Assembly (NCBI GenBank): GCA_964622455.1
Contig: CAZUQP010000005.1
Coordinates: 1-35,646, forward strand
DNA: 35,646 bases
Source: CAZUQP01 sp964622455
Lineage (GTDB): Bacteria > Pseudomonadota > Gammaproteobacteria > DSM-16500
Direction: 5' to 3'
This document shows positions 8,379 to 16,000 of this stretch, piece by piece. Position numbers and translations under genes: made by a program. The notes beneath the pieces were generated by a model, which saw only the letters and a program-made list of their open reading frames with translations, was not told the DNA's origin and did no database searches. Every line of letters starts with the position of its first letter. The stretch's first letter is position 1.

Positions 8379-8642
8379 ATGTCTTCATTAGCATCAATGT
8401 TATTTTTAAGAATTATATCAATAAGCTGCGTTATTTTAGGGGGACTGCTTTCATATGGGTTTGTGCTCCATAAACTCGGCTTTATATTAGGCGTGATAGC
8501 AGCAATCATTTTTCCCGTTACAGTTGGTGTTGCACCATGGTACGAAGGATTTGCACAAGGTAATTGGCTGCCATTTATTCTTGTTTATGGGGGAATGGTA
8601 GGAGCCTGCATTTCTGGCTTTCTAGAAGAGAAATTGAAGTAG
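8379..8642 (+). CDS. small membrane protein of unknown function (element cargo)
   Basis: The ATG at 8379 follows CGAGG nine bases upstream, which is a better start than the TTG at 8373; the product is 87 residues. It has three hydrophobic segments: about 5-25 (MLFLRIISISCVILGGLLSY), 30-50 (LGFILGVIAAIIFPVTVGVA) and 62-80 (WLPFILVYGGMVGACISGF), ending in a charged EEKLK tail. It is probably an inner-membrane protein. No family is recognised. Confidence 0.6.
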   Translation: MSSLASMLFLRIISISCVILGGLLSYGFVLHKLGFILGVIAAIIFPVTVGVAPWYEGFAQGNWLPFILVYGGMVGACISGFLEEKLK

Positions 8643-8762
8643 GCAATCGCTTTATGCTATTACAGCGCACTAGTTTGTCTTTAATCCTTTGAAAGATTTT
8701 CAGGACGCATTAAACTTTATGGATTCCATTGTTAAACAACGCGAGAAGAGGGGTTACATTTT

Positions 8763-9176
8763 ATGTTAAAAAATATATTGTTTTTTAGTTTAATAGCTTT
8801 AATGGCGCATAAATCAATCGCAGGAAATATCACCTATGGCGATGCGTTCCGCTATCATCAGTTATCATCCCCAGAAGTACATATCAGTACTAATCAAATG
8901 ATCCCAGGAAATCCATATCATATTCAATGTGGTATTTATGTTATGACTCCTTTAAATGCAACTAGTGTTAGTATATTTTATGATTATACTAATACAAATA
9001 ATATAACCGTTAAAGTAAATGGAATAAAACAAAAAAACCCAGCATTTTTTACATTATGGAATTCTTACAGCGAAATAAACTTTGATGGCATTATGCCGGA
9101 TTCATATACAAGTGGATTCTATATAAAGATAGAAGGAAAGGATCAACCCTTTACAATGTCATGTGTATACAAGTAA
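8763..9176 (+). CDS. small secreted protein of unknown function (element cargo)
   Basis: A 137-residue protein. The signal peptide is MLKNILFFSLIALMAHKSIA, with cleavage before GNITYGD. The start is preceded by GAGAAGAGGGG. The mature part of about 117 residues looks beta-rich (VSIFYDYTNTNN, FYIKIEGKDQPF) and has two cysteines, in YHIQCGIYV and SCVYK, that could form one disulfide. It is Asn- and Tyr-rich and has no further membrane segment. No family is recognised. Confidence 0.6.
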   Translation: MLKNILFFSLIALMAHKSIAGNITYGDAFRYHQLSSPEVHISTNQMIPGNPYHIQCGIYVMTPLNATSVSIFYDYTNTNNITVKVNGIKQKNPAFFTLWNSYSEINFDGIMPDSYTSGFYIKIEGKDQPFTMSCVYK

Positions 9177-9252
9177 ATATTGATTAAATTATGTACTAAA
9201 AATACTTCCAGTAATTGTGATCCCTATGAGGACTGCGGAATATCCTGTATGG

Positions 9253-9507
9253 TTAATTTAAATCGAAAAGCTGAATAACTCTTTCCAGTTTTTTCTCTAT
9301 ACGCTTTGAATTTTCCTCCAATTTAAACAATGAATCGCGATTGTTTTTCTCTTGCCTAGCACGATCTTCCGCTAAAAGTTGGTTAAACATGCTCACAGAA
9401 ATACCGGCTTTTTTACAGGAATCCTTGAGTGTATATCCGTTTATCTCAACATCCAGTATAATTAAAAATATCGTTTCTTCTTTGTCATAAAATTCATCGG
9501 CATTCAT
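9253..9507 (-). CDS. 84-aa helical protein at the end of the element operon
   Basis: Its ATG overlaps the stop of the DUF5681 gene by four bases (ATGA), so it is translationally coupled. Residues 10-45 resemble a helix-turn-helix (TLKDSCKKAGISVSMFNQLL). Residues 46-84 are a charged coiled coil (SKRIEKKLERVIQLF). Small DNA-binding partners of this kind occur next to terminase-small-like proteins, but the function is unknown. Confidence 0.6.
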   Translation of the reverse strand: MNADEFYDKEETIFLIILDVEINGYTLKDSCKKAGISVSMFNQLLAEDRARQEKNNRDSLFKLEENSKRIEKKLERVIQLFDLN

Positions 9508-9977
9508 TTCGCGTTGTCCTTATCTAAAGATTGATGATTAAAGTTTTTGATTGGTTGGTTTGAGATTCTATTTATTTGATTTTCAGCGTGCTTTACTTTC
9601 GCGAGTAATTCTTGAAATACAGTGTTCTCTTGATAAGATTTTATAACGGCAAAAAGTGACTGTGCTTGTTGGGGCGTGATTTCTTCGCTTTCTACCGAAC
9701 ATAAAATATTCTTACATATCGATTGAATAGACTCCATTGTGAGATCAGGCGGTAGGTTAAGTGGTACCGGTTCATCTATCGGTTTAGCAGGGAGCATTCG
9801 TTCAATGAAAAATTTTAGCATCTGAACATCGCCTCCATGTGCCATTGATAAAGCTTTTTCAATAAGGGATTTCTGGTACGGTACCACGAGATCATTAAAG
9901 ACTTGCTGTCGATGTCCTGTGCCACGAGGCCGACCATTTTTATTCCCTCGCCATTCTTCCCCTTTTTTAAAAGTCAT
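9504..9977 (-). CDS. DUF5681 domain protein (terminase-small-subunit-like)
   Basis: A 157-residue protein. The N-terminus KKGEEWRGNKNGRPRGTG is the glycine/asparagine/arginine-rich motif typical of DUF5681, a family common in phages and integrated elements. It is followed by helices around residues 25-65 (VFNDLVVPYQKSLIEKALSMAHGGDVQMLKFFIERMLP) and a long C-terminal helical tail. Related proteins often sit next to terminase or replication genes and are thought to bind DNA, but a packaging function is not proven. It lies 41 bases after the TubC-N-like gene in the same leftward operon. If it acts like TerS, it would support a satellite lifestyle. Confidence 0.7.
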   Translation of the reverse strand: MTFKKGEEWRGNKNGRPRGTGHRQQVFNDLVVPYQKSLIEKALSMAHGGDVQMLKFFIERMLPAKPIDEPVPLNLPPDLTMESIQSICKNILCSVESEEITPQQAQSLFAVIKSYQENTVFQELLAKVKHAENQINRISNQPIKNFNHQSLDKDNAK

Positions 9978-10018
9978 AGCGTTTCCTTAGTAGTTTTTTG
10001 TAGATATTAACTGGCGCC

Positions 10019-10360
10019 TTATTTCCATTTATTAAATGGTTGTTGTTTATCTAGACCACGGAAACAGGCAAGCGCTGTTTGTAAATCACCCGACCAATCG
10101 TGAAGAACATCATTAATATATTCTTCCAAAAATGGCTCGTCATCACCCCCATAGTTTGTGCTAACTTGTTTTATTAGCTGCTTAAGTTCAGCTTGTTTTT
10201 GACGAAGCACGATAAGTAGCAATCGTTTGTTATCTCTTATTAGGTTACGGATGCTATCAGTGAGTTCGGAGCGCGGATAAACTTCAATATTGTCATCAAC
10301 AGTCAAAGATAGGTGAATGCCTTTATTTTGTATATGGTGAAGTAATTCTAACGTATTCAT
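10019..10360 (-). CDS. TubC-N docking-domain-like protein
   Basis: A 113-residue protein whose first ~55 residues (MNTLELLHHIQNKGIHLSLT, then DNIEVYPRSELTDSIRNLIRDNKRLLLIVLRQKQ) match the pattern of the TubC N-terminal docking domain: a helix, a small hairpin with a short DGD-type turn, and a helix ending in LLLIVL. This fold is best known from NRPS/PKS docking, but stand-alone versions are frequent in phages and mobile elements beside primases. The C-terminal half (YGGDDEPFLEEYINDVLHDW) is acidic. It overlaps the primase stop by one base, so the two are co-translated and may interact. Confidence 0.6.
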   Translation of the reverse strand: MNTLELLHHIQNKGIHLSLTVDDNIEVYPRSELTDSIRNLIRDNKRLLLIVLRQKQAELKQLIKQVSTNYGGDDEPFLEEYINDVLHDWSGDLQTALACFRGLDKQQPFNKWK

Positions 10361-12465
10361 TAAAACACCTCGCTGCTAGCAGTTGAATTGCTATCGGTCT
10401 TGCATACTTGCTCATTCTTATCATACTTGCCTATGTTTTTTGAGGGGGAAGTATGGGAGTTTTGGCCATGTACAGATGCAGCATCTGTTTTAACTGTAAA
10501 ATACCAAAATTGTTTGCTCCCTTTGCCAAAGCCTTCTCTTTTGGTTTGCACTCCAATTTTTTTCTTTGCTCTACGAAGAGTTTTTTCAGAAATTTTTTCA
10601 TTTTCAGCCAGGCTAATAATTTCTGTGTATTTCATAGCACCATTACTTAGTATGTCCAATAAAAATTCTTCTGCTTCTTCGACCTTAGATTTCTCATCAT
10701 CACCACCCTGCGGTGAAATCACCTCATCTGCGCTTTTCAAAATAATTTCGTCTAACCAAACAACTTTGGACGTTTCAATACCATTTTTTAACTGGTGCGA
10801 TTGCAATGTAAATGCGAGTCCGGTTTTATCCGTACCAATATTGTTTTTAATTGGAAGAAATAAACGCTTATTCTCGTCATCATTATCTGGAACAATAAGA
10901 AACGCTGCTCTCGCTGCTGCAACGAATGCTAAACTGCCCGTAACTCGCATTAAAGCATCATTACTACCGCTTTTATTTAAATGAGAAACCCCGATAATCG
11001 CTACCCCATGTTTAACTGCCAAGTCAGAAAGAGGTGAAAGTAATGCTCTCACATCTGCATTCTTGTGACTATCTACGTCTCCCAAATAAGCTGAGATAGG
11101 GTCTATAACAACTAGCGCTACATCCTTTAACTCAGTTAATAAATCACTTAAGCGTTCAAGATCAGCCTTAAGATTAAATTGTCTATGTGCAGGCATTTCT
11201 GCCGTATTTTTATTAGTAGCAACAGCGTCTAAGATAAAGACATGCTTTAGGTCTGCGCCAGCGGCCTCGAGTCGCGGCTTAATTGTATCTGCGGCATCAT
11301 CTTCAGCAGATAAAAACACCACGCTTCCTTTAACACAGTCAGTGTGCTCTACAGGCCATTTTCCACCGGTAGTGACAATTGCAGCTATGCTCACTGTCGT
11401 TTGCGATTTTCCTTTGCCTGGATTACCTGCAAATATTGTGATTTTACCTTTGGCAATACGTGACTTCCAAAGCCAATTAATCGGTTTTGATTCAATCTCT
11501 GAAAATCTACGATAAATAATACCATTACTTTTTATCGTATTTTTTTTGGACGAACAGTCGAGTAATTGTGCTTTTACCTTTGCAATTCCGGCCAATTGCA
11601 TTAAATCGTTGAAATCAGTTGGCTTACTATCAACATCAAGACCAGAAAAATCAGGATAAATAAATTTCGCATTAATTGCGGTAGCGGCTTCCCCAGCCTT
11701 TGTGATACCAGGATTACCTTCAGTATAAATATCATTGTCAGCGGCAATAATAATTTCAGCTTCAGGAAATTTCGCGCTCATTACGCGAGCCACAGGTAAT
11801 AAATTACCACAATTAAACGCACAAGCAACAGCACAACCTGTCGCTTGATAAAGCGTCATACATGTTGCATATCCTTCACCGATATAGATTTTGTCAGCTG
11901 TATTTTTTATATTCCCAATGGGAAAATAATTACCTAATATAAGACCCCCAGATAAAAATCTTTTTTCTCCCTCAGAGGAAATAAATTGCAAGGAATGTAA
12001 TTTTTTGTCGGCACCAAAAAGAGGTACGATTAATCTATTTTCTGAGTCAACACGCAATCCATGTGATCGAATATTCTTTTTTACAAGATAAGGATGACTA
12101 TTATCAACAGGCTTGGCGTGGCTCAAAATAATCTTTGCATTTTCACTGGCTTTAGCTTGAGCCTCACGCTTTTCTCTAGCCTGTTTTGCCTGTGCTGCCT
12201 TAACACGGTTTAAATGTGCAGACCATTCATCCGAAGTCATGCGATCTTTAGATTTTGAACACCATGTTTTATTTATGATGCGCTTCCAGCACCCGTATGC
12301 ACCACCAGGAACATTATCACCATATAAAATGTACCATCCATTAAGTGACCCTATGGAATCACCATCAATATGAAATCGATGCAATTCACTATCAGCTATA
12401 ATTTTTTCCTGAGTGATGATGCCATCCATAGACATCTGAGCTTTAAAAAGTTGTATAAAATCCAT
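10360..12465 (-). CDS. toprim primase fused to RepA-like helicase
   Basis: A 701-residue replication protein. Residues 30-80 resemble the DNA-binding start of phage primases (GGAYGCWKRIINKTWC). A charged linker (90-115) is followed by a toprim domain with catalytic Glu197 in IYIGEGYAT and the acidic cluster AADND (241-245). A RecA-like hexameric helicase domain follows, with Walker A AGNPGKGKS (346-354), SAEDD (386-390) and Walker B VVIDPIS, then VSHLNKS. The C-terminal ~100 residues carry a winged-helix-like segment (KYTEIISLAENEKISEKTLRRA). The plan matches primase-helicases of satellites and islands that replicate after excision. It is the third gene of a six-gene leftward operon that starts with the AlpA-like gene. 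Confidence 0.88.
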   Translation of the reverse strand: MDFIQLFKAQMSMDGIITQEKIIADSELHRFHIDGDSIGSLNGWYILYGDNVPGGAYGCWKRIINKTWCSKSKDRMTSDEWSAHLNRVKAAQAKQAREKREAQAKASENAKIILSHAKPVDNSHPYLVKKNIRSHGLRVDSENRLIVPLFGADKKLHSLQFISSEGEKRFLSGGLILGNYFPIGNIKNTADKIYIGEGYATCMTLYQATGCAVACAFNCGNLLPVARVMSAKFPEAEIIIAADNDIYTEGNPGITKAGEAATAINAKFIYPDFSGLDVDSKPTDFNDLMQLAGIAKVKAQLLDCSSKKNTIKSNGIIYRRFSEIESKPINWLWKSRIAKGKITIFAGNPGKGKSQTTVSIAAIVTTGGKWPVEHTDCVKGSVVFLSAEDDAADTIKPRLEAAGADLKHVFILDAVATNKNTAEMPAHRQFNLKADLERLSDLLTELKDVALVVIDPISAYLGDVDSHKNADVRALLSPLSDLAVKHGVAIIGVSHLNKSGSNDALMRVTGSLAFVAAARAAFLIVPDNDDENKRLFLPIKNNIGTDKTGLAFTLQSHQLKNGIETSKVVWLDEIILKSADEVISPQGGDDEKSKVEEAEEFLLDILSNGAMKYTEIISLAENEKISEKTLRRAKKKIGVQTKREGFGKGSKQFWYFTVKTDAASVHGQNSHTSPSKNIGKYDKNEQVCKTDSNSTASSEVF

Positions 12466-12470
12466 TTTTT

Positions 12471-12701
12471 TTACTCCCCACGTAATCCCAATAAATTAAT
12501 TAGCTTGGTACATAATCGCCGCGGTATAACTTCATTTACGCCCAAGACAACCAAAATGTTTTTTAAATATATGGAAATATGATGCGGTGGATGCAGTGGT
12601 GGATTATCAGTAATAATTTTAGTAAAATCGTGATGAAAGTTTTCTTTTGAAACCCTATTTGCACTCGCATGTGCAATAGGGTTTTTGTTTTTAAGCTTCA
12701 T
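12471..12701 (-). CDS. 76-aa protein between AlpA and primase genes
   Basis: It overlaps the 3' end of the AlpA-like gene by 11 bases and ends five bases before the primase start, so it fits the operon tightly. It is basic with many histidines (NPPLHPPHH) and has a C-terminal helical part (CTKLINLLGLRG). There is no recognised domain. Its support is mainly context. Confidence 0.5.
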   Translation of the reverse strand: MKLKNKNPIAHASANRVSKENFHHDFTKIITDNPPLHPPHHISIYLKNILVVLGVNEVIPRRLCTKLINLLGLRGE

Positions 12702-12900
12702 AATCGCTATCCTCCATGATTTGAGTGTTTTTTTCCATGCGAATACGCCACTCTACTGAAGCATCTGCTGAGATCAGTCTTTTTCGACCGATTTTCATCG
12801 TGCGAGGAGCGAGTCCCTCCGCAGCTAGTTTGTAAAACATTGCTCGCGAAATGCAGTGGTCTTTGCACCAATCAGGAATTGTGAAAGCACTTTTTGACAT
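12691..12900 (-). CDS. AlpA-like excisionase/regulator (MerR-type helix-turn-helix)
   Basis: A 69-residue protein with the AlpA/excisionase winged helix: FTIPDWCKDHCISRAMFYKL, then APRTMKIGRKRLISADASVEW. It has a GGAG ribosome binding site (TGGAGATTTAAAC before ATG). It is the first gene of the leftward replication operon. In P4-like and related elements AlpA proteins regulate integrase or act as directionality factors, so it may bind the TCGGTAA repeats near the ends; that is inference. A bidirectional terminator lies upstream, so its promoter must lie within 12901-12970. Confidence 0.8.
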   Translation of the reverse strand: MSKSAFTIPDWCKDHCISRAMFYKLAAEGLAPRTMKIGRKRLISADASVEWRIRMEKNTQIMEDSDYEA

Positions 12901-12970
12901 GTTTAAATCTCCATTTGTCTTTAGTTGCTTATAGAGATTACAACATAACTAATCGAATGCTAAGAAATAG

Positions 12971-13016
12971 AAAAGGACGCTAAATGCGTTAAAAAAATAG
13001 TAATTAGCGTCCTTTT
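12971..13016. terminator. strong hairpin terminator after the integrase operon
   Basis: A perfect 13-bp inverted repeat, AAAAGGACGCTAA (12971-12983) and TTAGCGTCCTTTT (13004-13016), encloses a 20-base loop. The A/T ends let it work in both directions. It lies 15 bases beyond the stop of the 244-aa gene and insulates that operon from the AlpA operon. Confidence 0.75.
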
Positions 13017-13031
13017 GAAATTAGGGAGAAA

Positions 13032-13766
13032 TTAATTAAAGAGATGGGTTCTTTTTTTGTTAAATATGTTGTAGGTAGCTGCAGCATGTTTTCCAATAGT
13101 GCTATCTTTTCCAAGAGACAATTTTATTTTTTTAAAAATTTTATTATCTAGCTCTATTAAAAAATCATAGAAATGTCCTTTGTAAATTTTTTTGTTGTAG
13201 TGAGAGCATTGTGGGGGAAGGCCTGTGCGATAAACATATATGTGTGCAAGAAAAAATATTACTTTTTTAGTTAGATCACTGGTTTTTTTCCTTCCCTTTG
13301 CGCTTTTTATTCTTGAGAAGGCAAGTGCACTTCTTTCTATAAGAAATGGAAGGTTATCCTCAATAGCATATAGTTGCTTGTATCCATTTTTACCGCGACA
13401 TATTTCTTCTCGCATTTTTAATGTTAGTTTATCAAGACTATCATTTAACAGTTCAGTAGCTTGAAATAGAGCAGAATAAATTTGCTTTGATTCACCGCGA
13501 GATGGTTCTATAAAATTTTTTTCCTCGATAGCCATATAGAAGCATTTTCTTAATGTTTTAAGTAAATTTAAATCATCCTGCTCAAATTTAACATTTTTAT
13601 TTAGCAATCTAGTTTGAGATTTTTTTACGGTTTCAAAATTGGATGATTTCTCCACTTGTTTTAGTGATTTTTGAAAGGCAGGTATTTTTTTTATTAACTT
13701 ATTTAAAACTCTCTCGATACGTTCATCAAGAGGTAGGGTGAGTGTATCTTTACTTGTAAGCATCAT
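13032..13766 (-). CDS. 244-aa helical protein of unknown function, in operon with integrase
   Basis: It starts nine bases after the integrase stop, with AAGGAAG before ATGATG, and ends just before a strong terminator, so the two genes form one transcription unit. It is mostly alpha-helical and basic, with the segments ERVLNKLIKKIPAFQKSL, LNLLKTLRKCFYMAIEEKN and VIFFLAHIYVYRTGLPPQC. No catalytic motif or membrane segment is convincing. Proteins cotranscribed with integrases sometimes help excision or immunity, but I do not recognise this one. Confidence 0.6.
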   Translation of the reverse strand: MMLTSKDTLTLPLDERIERVLNKLIKKIPAFQKSLKQVEKSSNFETVKKSQTRLLNKNVKFEQDDLNLLKTLRKCFYMAIEEKNFIEPSRGESKQIYSALFQATELLNDSLDKLTLKMREEICRGKNGYKQLYAIEDNLPFLIERSALAFSRIKSAKGRKKTSDLTKKVIFFLAHIYVYRTGLPPQCSHYNKKIYKGHFYDFLIELDNKIFKKIKLSLGKDSTIGKHAAATYNIFNKKRTHLFN

Positions 13767-13775
13767 AACTTCCTT

Positions 13776-15065
13776 TTATGCAGTAATCTTTATTAGATTA
13801 CTTTTTTCAGTCTTTCCAAAGTCTGGTAAATGTTCCTTAATAACATCGGCAATATAAGATGGCATTAGGTGCGCATAGTGCTTGTGTGTAACACGAGTAT
13901 CTGAATGACCAAGTACAGCAGCAATTACCTGCAAGGGAACACCTTTCATTGCTAATGCGCTTCCGTAAGTATGGCGTAAAATGTGAAAATTAATGCTGGG
14001 AATGATCTTTGCAGCATTGCAAGCAGCCTCTAACGGCCTTACTTGGTAATTCTTTTTCCATTGCTTTCCGTCAGAGCGTGTAAACATAAATTCCTGAGAT
14101 TTTTTTCCAGCTGTTAATTGCTCGAAAAAATTAATGCCTTCTTTATTTAAAGGAATATGTCGCGGCTTGCCGCTTTTGCTTTGATGTATGAATACAGTAT
14201 TGTTATCGCTGCTGTAATCGCCAACCTTCAATGTGGTTAGCTCGCCATAACGAGCGCCGGTGAGTAGTGCTCCGCGTATTAGTAATCGGAAATCTGATAC
14301 ACAAGCGTTTAGCAATCTGGTGGTTTCAGTTTCCGAGAGAAAACGTATCTTGGGTTCTAACACATTTTTAAATGGTTTTAGCTTTTGCCATACTTCGCTT
14401 GACTGCACACGGTTAGTATTGAAGGCATGATTCAGAATAGCTTTGAGAATAGTAATAATTCTATTAGCAGTTGCACGGCGGCGGCGCTGATAGTCTTCGT
14501 CATTATCTTCATCAGATATGTATTTTTGGGCGCGATTTAATTTTTTGCTAGAACGTACGCGCTTATCAGTAGTGGCTAACTTATTTTTCCATGCGCTTAG
14601 TTGCTTGAAGGTAAGAGTAGAAATAACCTTTTCGCCAAATGGAGGTAGAATGTGAGCGTTTATCTGGGTTTCTGTTGCATAAAGTGATTTTTTCCCATTC
14701 GCCTTAAAATCGGCAAGATAGTCATTAATAGCACTTGTAACGGTGTAGGGTTTGTTATCTTCTAGGTCATCGCTGCGATATAGCTTGCTTGCAAATTTAC
14801 GAGCTTGTTCTTGGGCTTGAGAGAAACTTAACACGGATTTACCGTTTGCATCGGTATAATCATCAGCTTGAGCTAGGGCGCTTTTTACATATCTCTTATT
14901 ATCTGAGCTGCGTACTCGTGCGTGCCACATTCCGCCTCTATTACCACGATAGTATCCAAGATGGATGCCTTCACTGATTAACCGCCAGTATGGTTCCTGA
15001 CGCATCTTTAAACGTAGTCGTGCCTCACGTGATTCAAGGCGGGAATCCCTTACAAGTCTTGCCAT
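13776..15065 (-). CDS. tyrosine recombinase (integrase) of the element
   Basis: A 429-residue tyrosine integrase. The N-terminal 60 residues (GYYRGNRGGMWHARV) form the arm-binding type domain, and 105-225 the core-binding SAM-like domain. The catalytic domain has Arg272 in TGARYGEL, Lys299 in SKSGKPRHIP, His361 and Arg364 in FHILRHTYG, His387 in LGHSDTRVT and the nucleophile Tyr397 in HKHYAHL. All the catalytic residues are present, so it should be active. Its start follows GGGG. It lies 141 bases from attR and reads into the element. It presumably integrates the element at tRNA-Glu using the 51-bp core. Confidence 0.95.
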   Translation of the reverse strand: MARLVRDSRLESREARLRLKMRQEPYWRLISEGIHLGYYRGNRGGMWHARVRSSDNKRYVKSALAQADDYTDANGKSVLSFSQAQEQARKFASKLYRSDDLEDNKPYTVTSAINDYLADFKANGKKSLYATETQINAHILPPFGEKVISTLTFKQLSAWKNKLATTDKRVRSSKKLNRAQKYISDEDNDEDYQRRRRATANRIITILKAILNHAFNTNRVQSSEVWQKLKPFKNVLEPKIRFLSETETTRLLNACVSDFRLLIRGALLTGARYGELTTLKVGDYSSDNNTVFIHQSKSGKPRHIPLNKEGINFFEQLTAGKKSQEFMFTRSDGKQWKKNYQVRPLEAACNAAKIIPSINFHILRHTYGSALAMKGVPLQVIAAVLGHSDTRVTHKHYAHLMPSYIADVIKEHLPDFGKTEKSNLIKITA

Positions 15066-15084
15066 AAATGCCCCTTTATAAAAA

Positions 15085-15105
15085 TCGGTAAATTATCGGT
15101 AATAT
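15085..15105 (+). promoter_or_regulatory. right arm-type repeat (putative integrase or excisionase site)
   Basis: An exact 21-bp copy of 5453-5473 with two TCGGTAA units, followed by ACCGGTAT. It lies directly upstream of the integrase gene and 101 bases inside attR, so it could bind the recombinase or autoregulate it. Confidence 0.55.
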
Positions 15106-15206
15106 ACCGGTATAGACAATCATGTGCAAGAGTGTCTCGCAATATACTGATTATAAATAAAAACAAATAGTTAATAAGTCTGTGTGAGTCTACAAATGTC
15201 TAAGTA

Positions 15207-15257
15207 ATCGCCCTTTCACGGCGGTAACAGGGGTTCGAATCCCCTTGGGGACGCCAG
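15207..15257 (+). repeat. attR (51-bp core repeat)
   Basis: An exact duplicate of the tRNA-Glu 3' part, including CCA and the following G. It lacks the D arm and 5' acceptor strand, so it is not a tRNA gene. The following stretch up to the toxin start at 15414 (about 155 bases) contains no gene that I can support, and no antitoxin. Confidence 0.93.
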
Positions 15258-15413
15258 TTTAATCGGGCTCTTTCCCAATTAAGGGGGCACTTCTCCTATG
15301 AGCACAGTACTCTAACTCGTAATCTATAATTTTCAAAGTTCCGAAAACATTGCTAGCATTAGGTTTGAATTGTTCTTACTATATCGCCAGTTTTTTCTTA
15401 ACTAGGTATGGAT

Positions 15414-15833
15414 ATGGCTATAACTTTTCATCCAAAACAAGGAACGGTTCTGATCTGTGATTATTCAGGTTTTATTCTTCCTGAAATGATTAAGAAGCGG
15501 CCCGTAGTAATAGTGTCGCCAACTTCACGTAAGCAGCAACAGCTATACACAGTTGTGCCATTAAGTACGACAAAACCAATTCCTATTGAAGCACATCATC
15601 ATAAAATGAATCCGTTATCTCTGCCGGGAGAGTATGCGGAAGAGGAAACATGGGCAAAGTGCGATATGATCGCCACCGTTTCTATAGCGAGATTTGATCG
15701 TATTAAATTAGGTAAGGATGCTAACGGAAAGCGACAATACGTTACCCATCATGTAATTAAGGAAGATTTAGATGCAATAATCAAGGGGTTACTAAAAGCA
15801 TTAGGTTTGACTGCCTTGACGCAACATCTATAG
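15414..15833 (+). CDS. PemK/MazF-family toxin (endoribonuclease), no partner visible
   Basis: It has the PemK/MazF fold signatures: GTVLICDYSGF at the start of the barrel, KRPVVIVSP, YTVVPLSTT, and the TWAKCDMIATVSIARFDRI segment followed by a C-terminal helix. These proteins cut mRNA, and most are neutralised by an antitoxin encoded just upstream. I prefer ATG 15414 (MAITFHP; AGG eight bases upstream) over ATG 15408; the product is 139 residues. No antitoxin ORF is seen on either side within about 150 bases. Immediately downstream is a strongly structured non-coding stretch. The gene lies just outside attR of the element. Confidence 0.85.
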   Translation: MAITFHPKQGTVLICDYSGFILPEMIKKRPVVIVSPTSRKQQQLYTVVPLSTTKPIPIEAHHHKMNPLSLPGEYAEEETWAKCDMIATVSIARFDRIKLGKDANGKRQYVTHHVIKEDLDAIIKGLLKALGLTALTQHL

Positions 15834-15847
15834 TCGTCCATAATTGT

Positions 15848-15975
15848 GGTGTTCCCAGCAATGGGCTTGTGAGACTACCTTCGGGTAGCAGCTCCCAAAA
15901 TTGACGATAACAAGTCAATTGGGGGCTTACGATTTTGGGCTCTGATGCTTCTAGTATCAGGGCCTTTGTGTTATT
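15848..15975 (+). ncRNA. candidate structured RNA downstream of the PemK/MazF gene
   Basis: Four hairpins follow each other within about 125 bases. P1 is CCCA-GCAA-TGGG (15854-15865) with a GNRA tetraloop. P2 is CTACC-TTCG-GGTAG (15875-15888) with a UUCG-type tetraloop. P3 pairs GCTCCC (15891-15896) with GGGGGC (15921-15926) and AATTGAC (15899-15905) with GTCAATT (15914-15920). P4 is an 11-bp stem, GGCTCTGATGC (15938-15948) with GTATCAGGGCC (15954-15964), followed by TTTGTGTT like a terminator. CCCAAAAT (15894-15901) can also pair with ATTTTGGG (15932-15939), giving an alternative fold. It has no reading frame and starts 15 bases after the toxin stop. It may be the 3' part of the toxin mRNA or a separate RNA. 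The family name is unknown to me. Confidence 0.6.
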
Positions 15976-16000
15976 TGGGTGGTAACTTTTTGAGATTAGA

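Larger units (their letters stand above)
5336..15257. mobile_element. integrated satellite- or island-like element at tRNA-Glu
   Basis: The element is delimited by 51-bp perfect direct repeats of the tRNA-Glu 3' part (5336-5386 and 15207-15257), so the unit is 9,871 bp. It encodes a tyrosine integrase, an AlpA-like regulator, a toprim/RepA-like primase-helicase, a DUF5681 protein, an XRE regulator and several cargo genes. No structural phage genes, relaxase or conjugation genes are visible. The composition resembles P4-like or PICI-like phage satellites, or mobilizable islands; which one is an inference. Unusually, the integrase sits at the end away from the intact tRNA. Confidence 0.9.

Noticed and set aside
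10388..10984. Plus-strand ORF inside the primase gene
   Set aside because: It is antisense to a well-supported primase-helicase, with no ribosome binding site or plausible protein features.
15207..15257. Second tRNA-Glu gene
   Set aside because: Only the 3' 51 bases are present; no D arm and no 5' acceptor strand. It is the attR copy.
5336..15257. Complete prophage
   Set aside because: No large terminase, portal, capsid, tail, lysis or late-gene homologs are visible in any frame.
15834..16000. CRISPR-like array or integron attC site after the toxin gene
   Set aside because: The hairpins have different sequences and no regularly repeated unit; no integron integrase or simple attC core motifs are seen.
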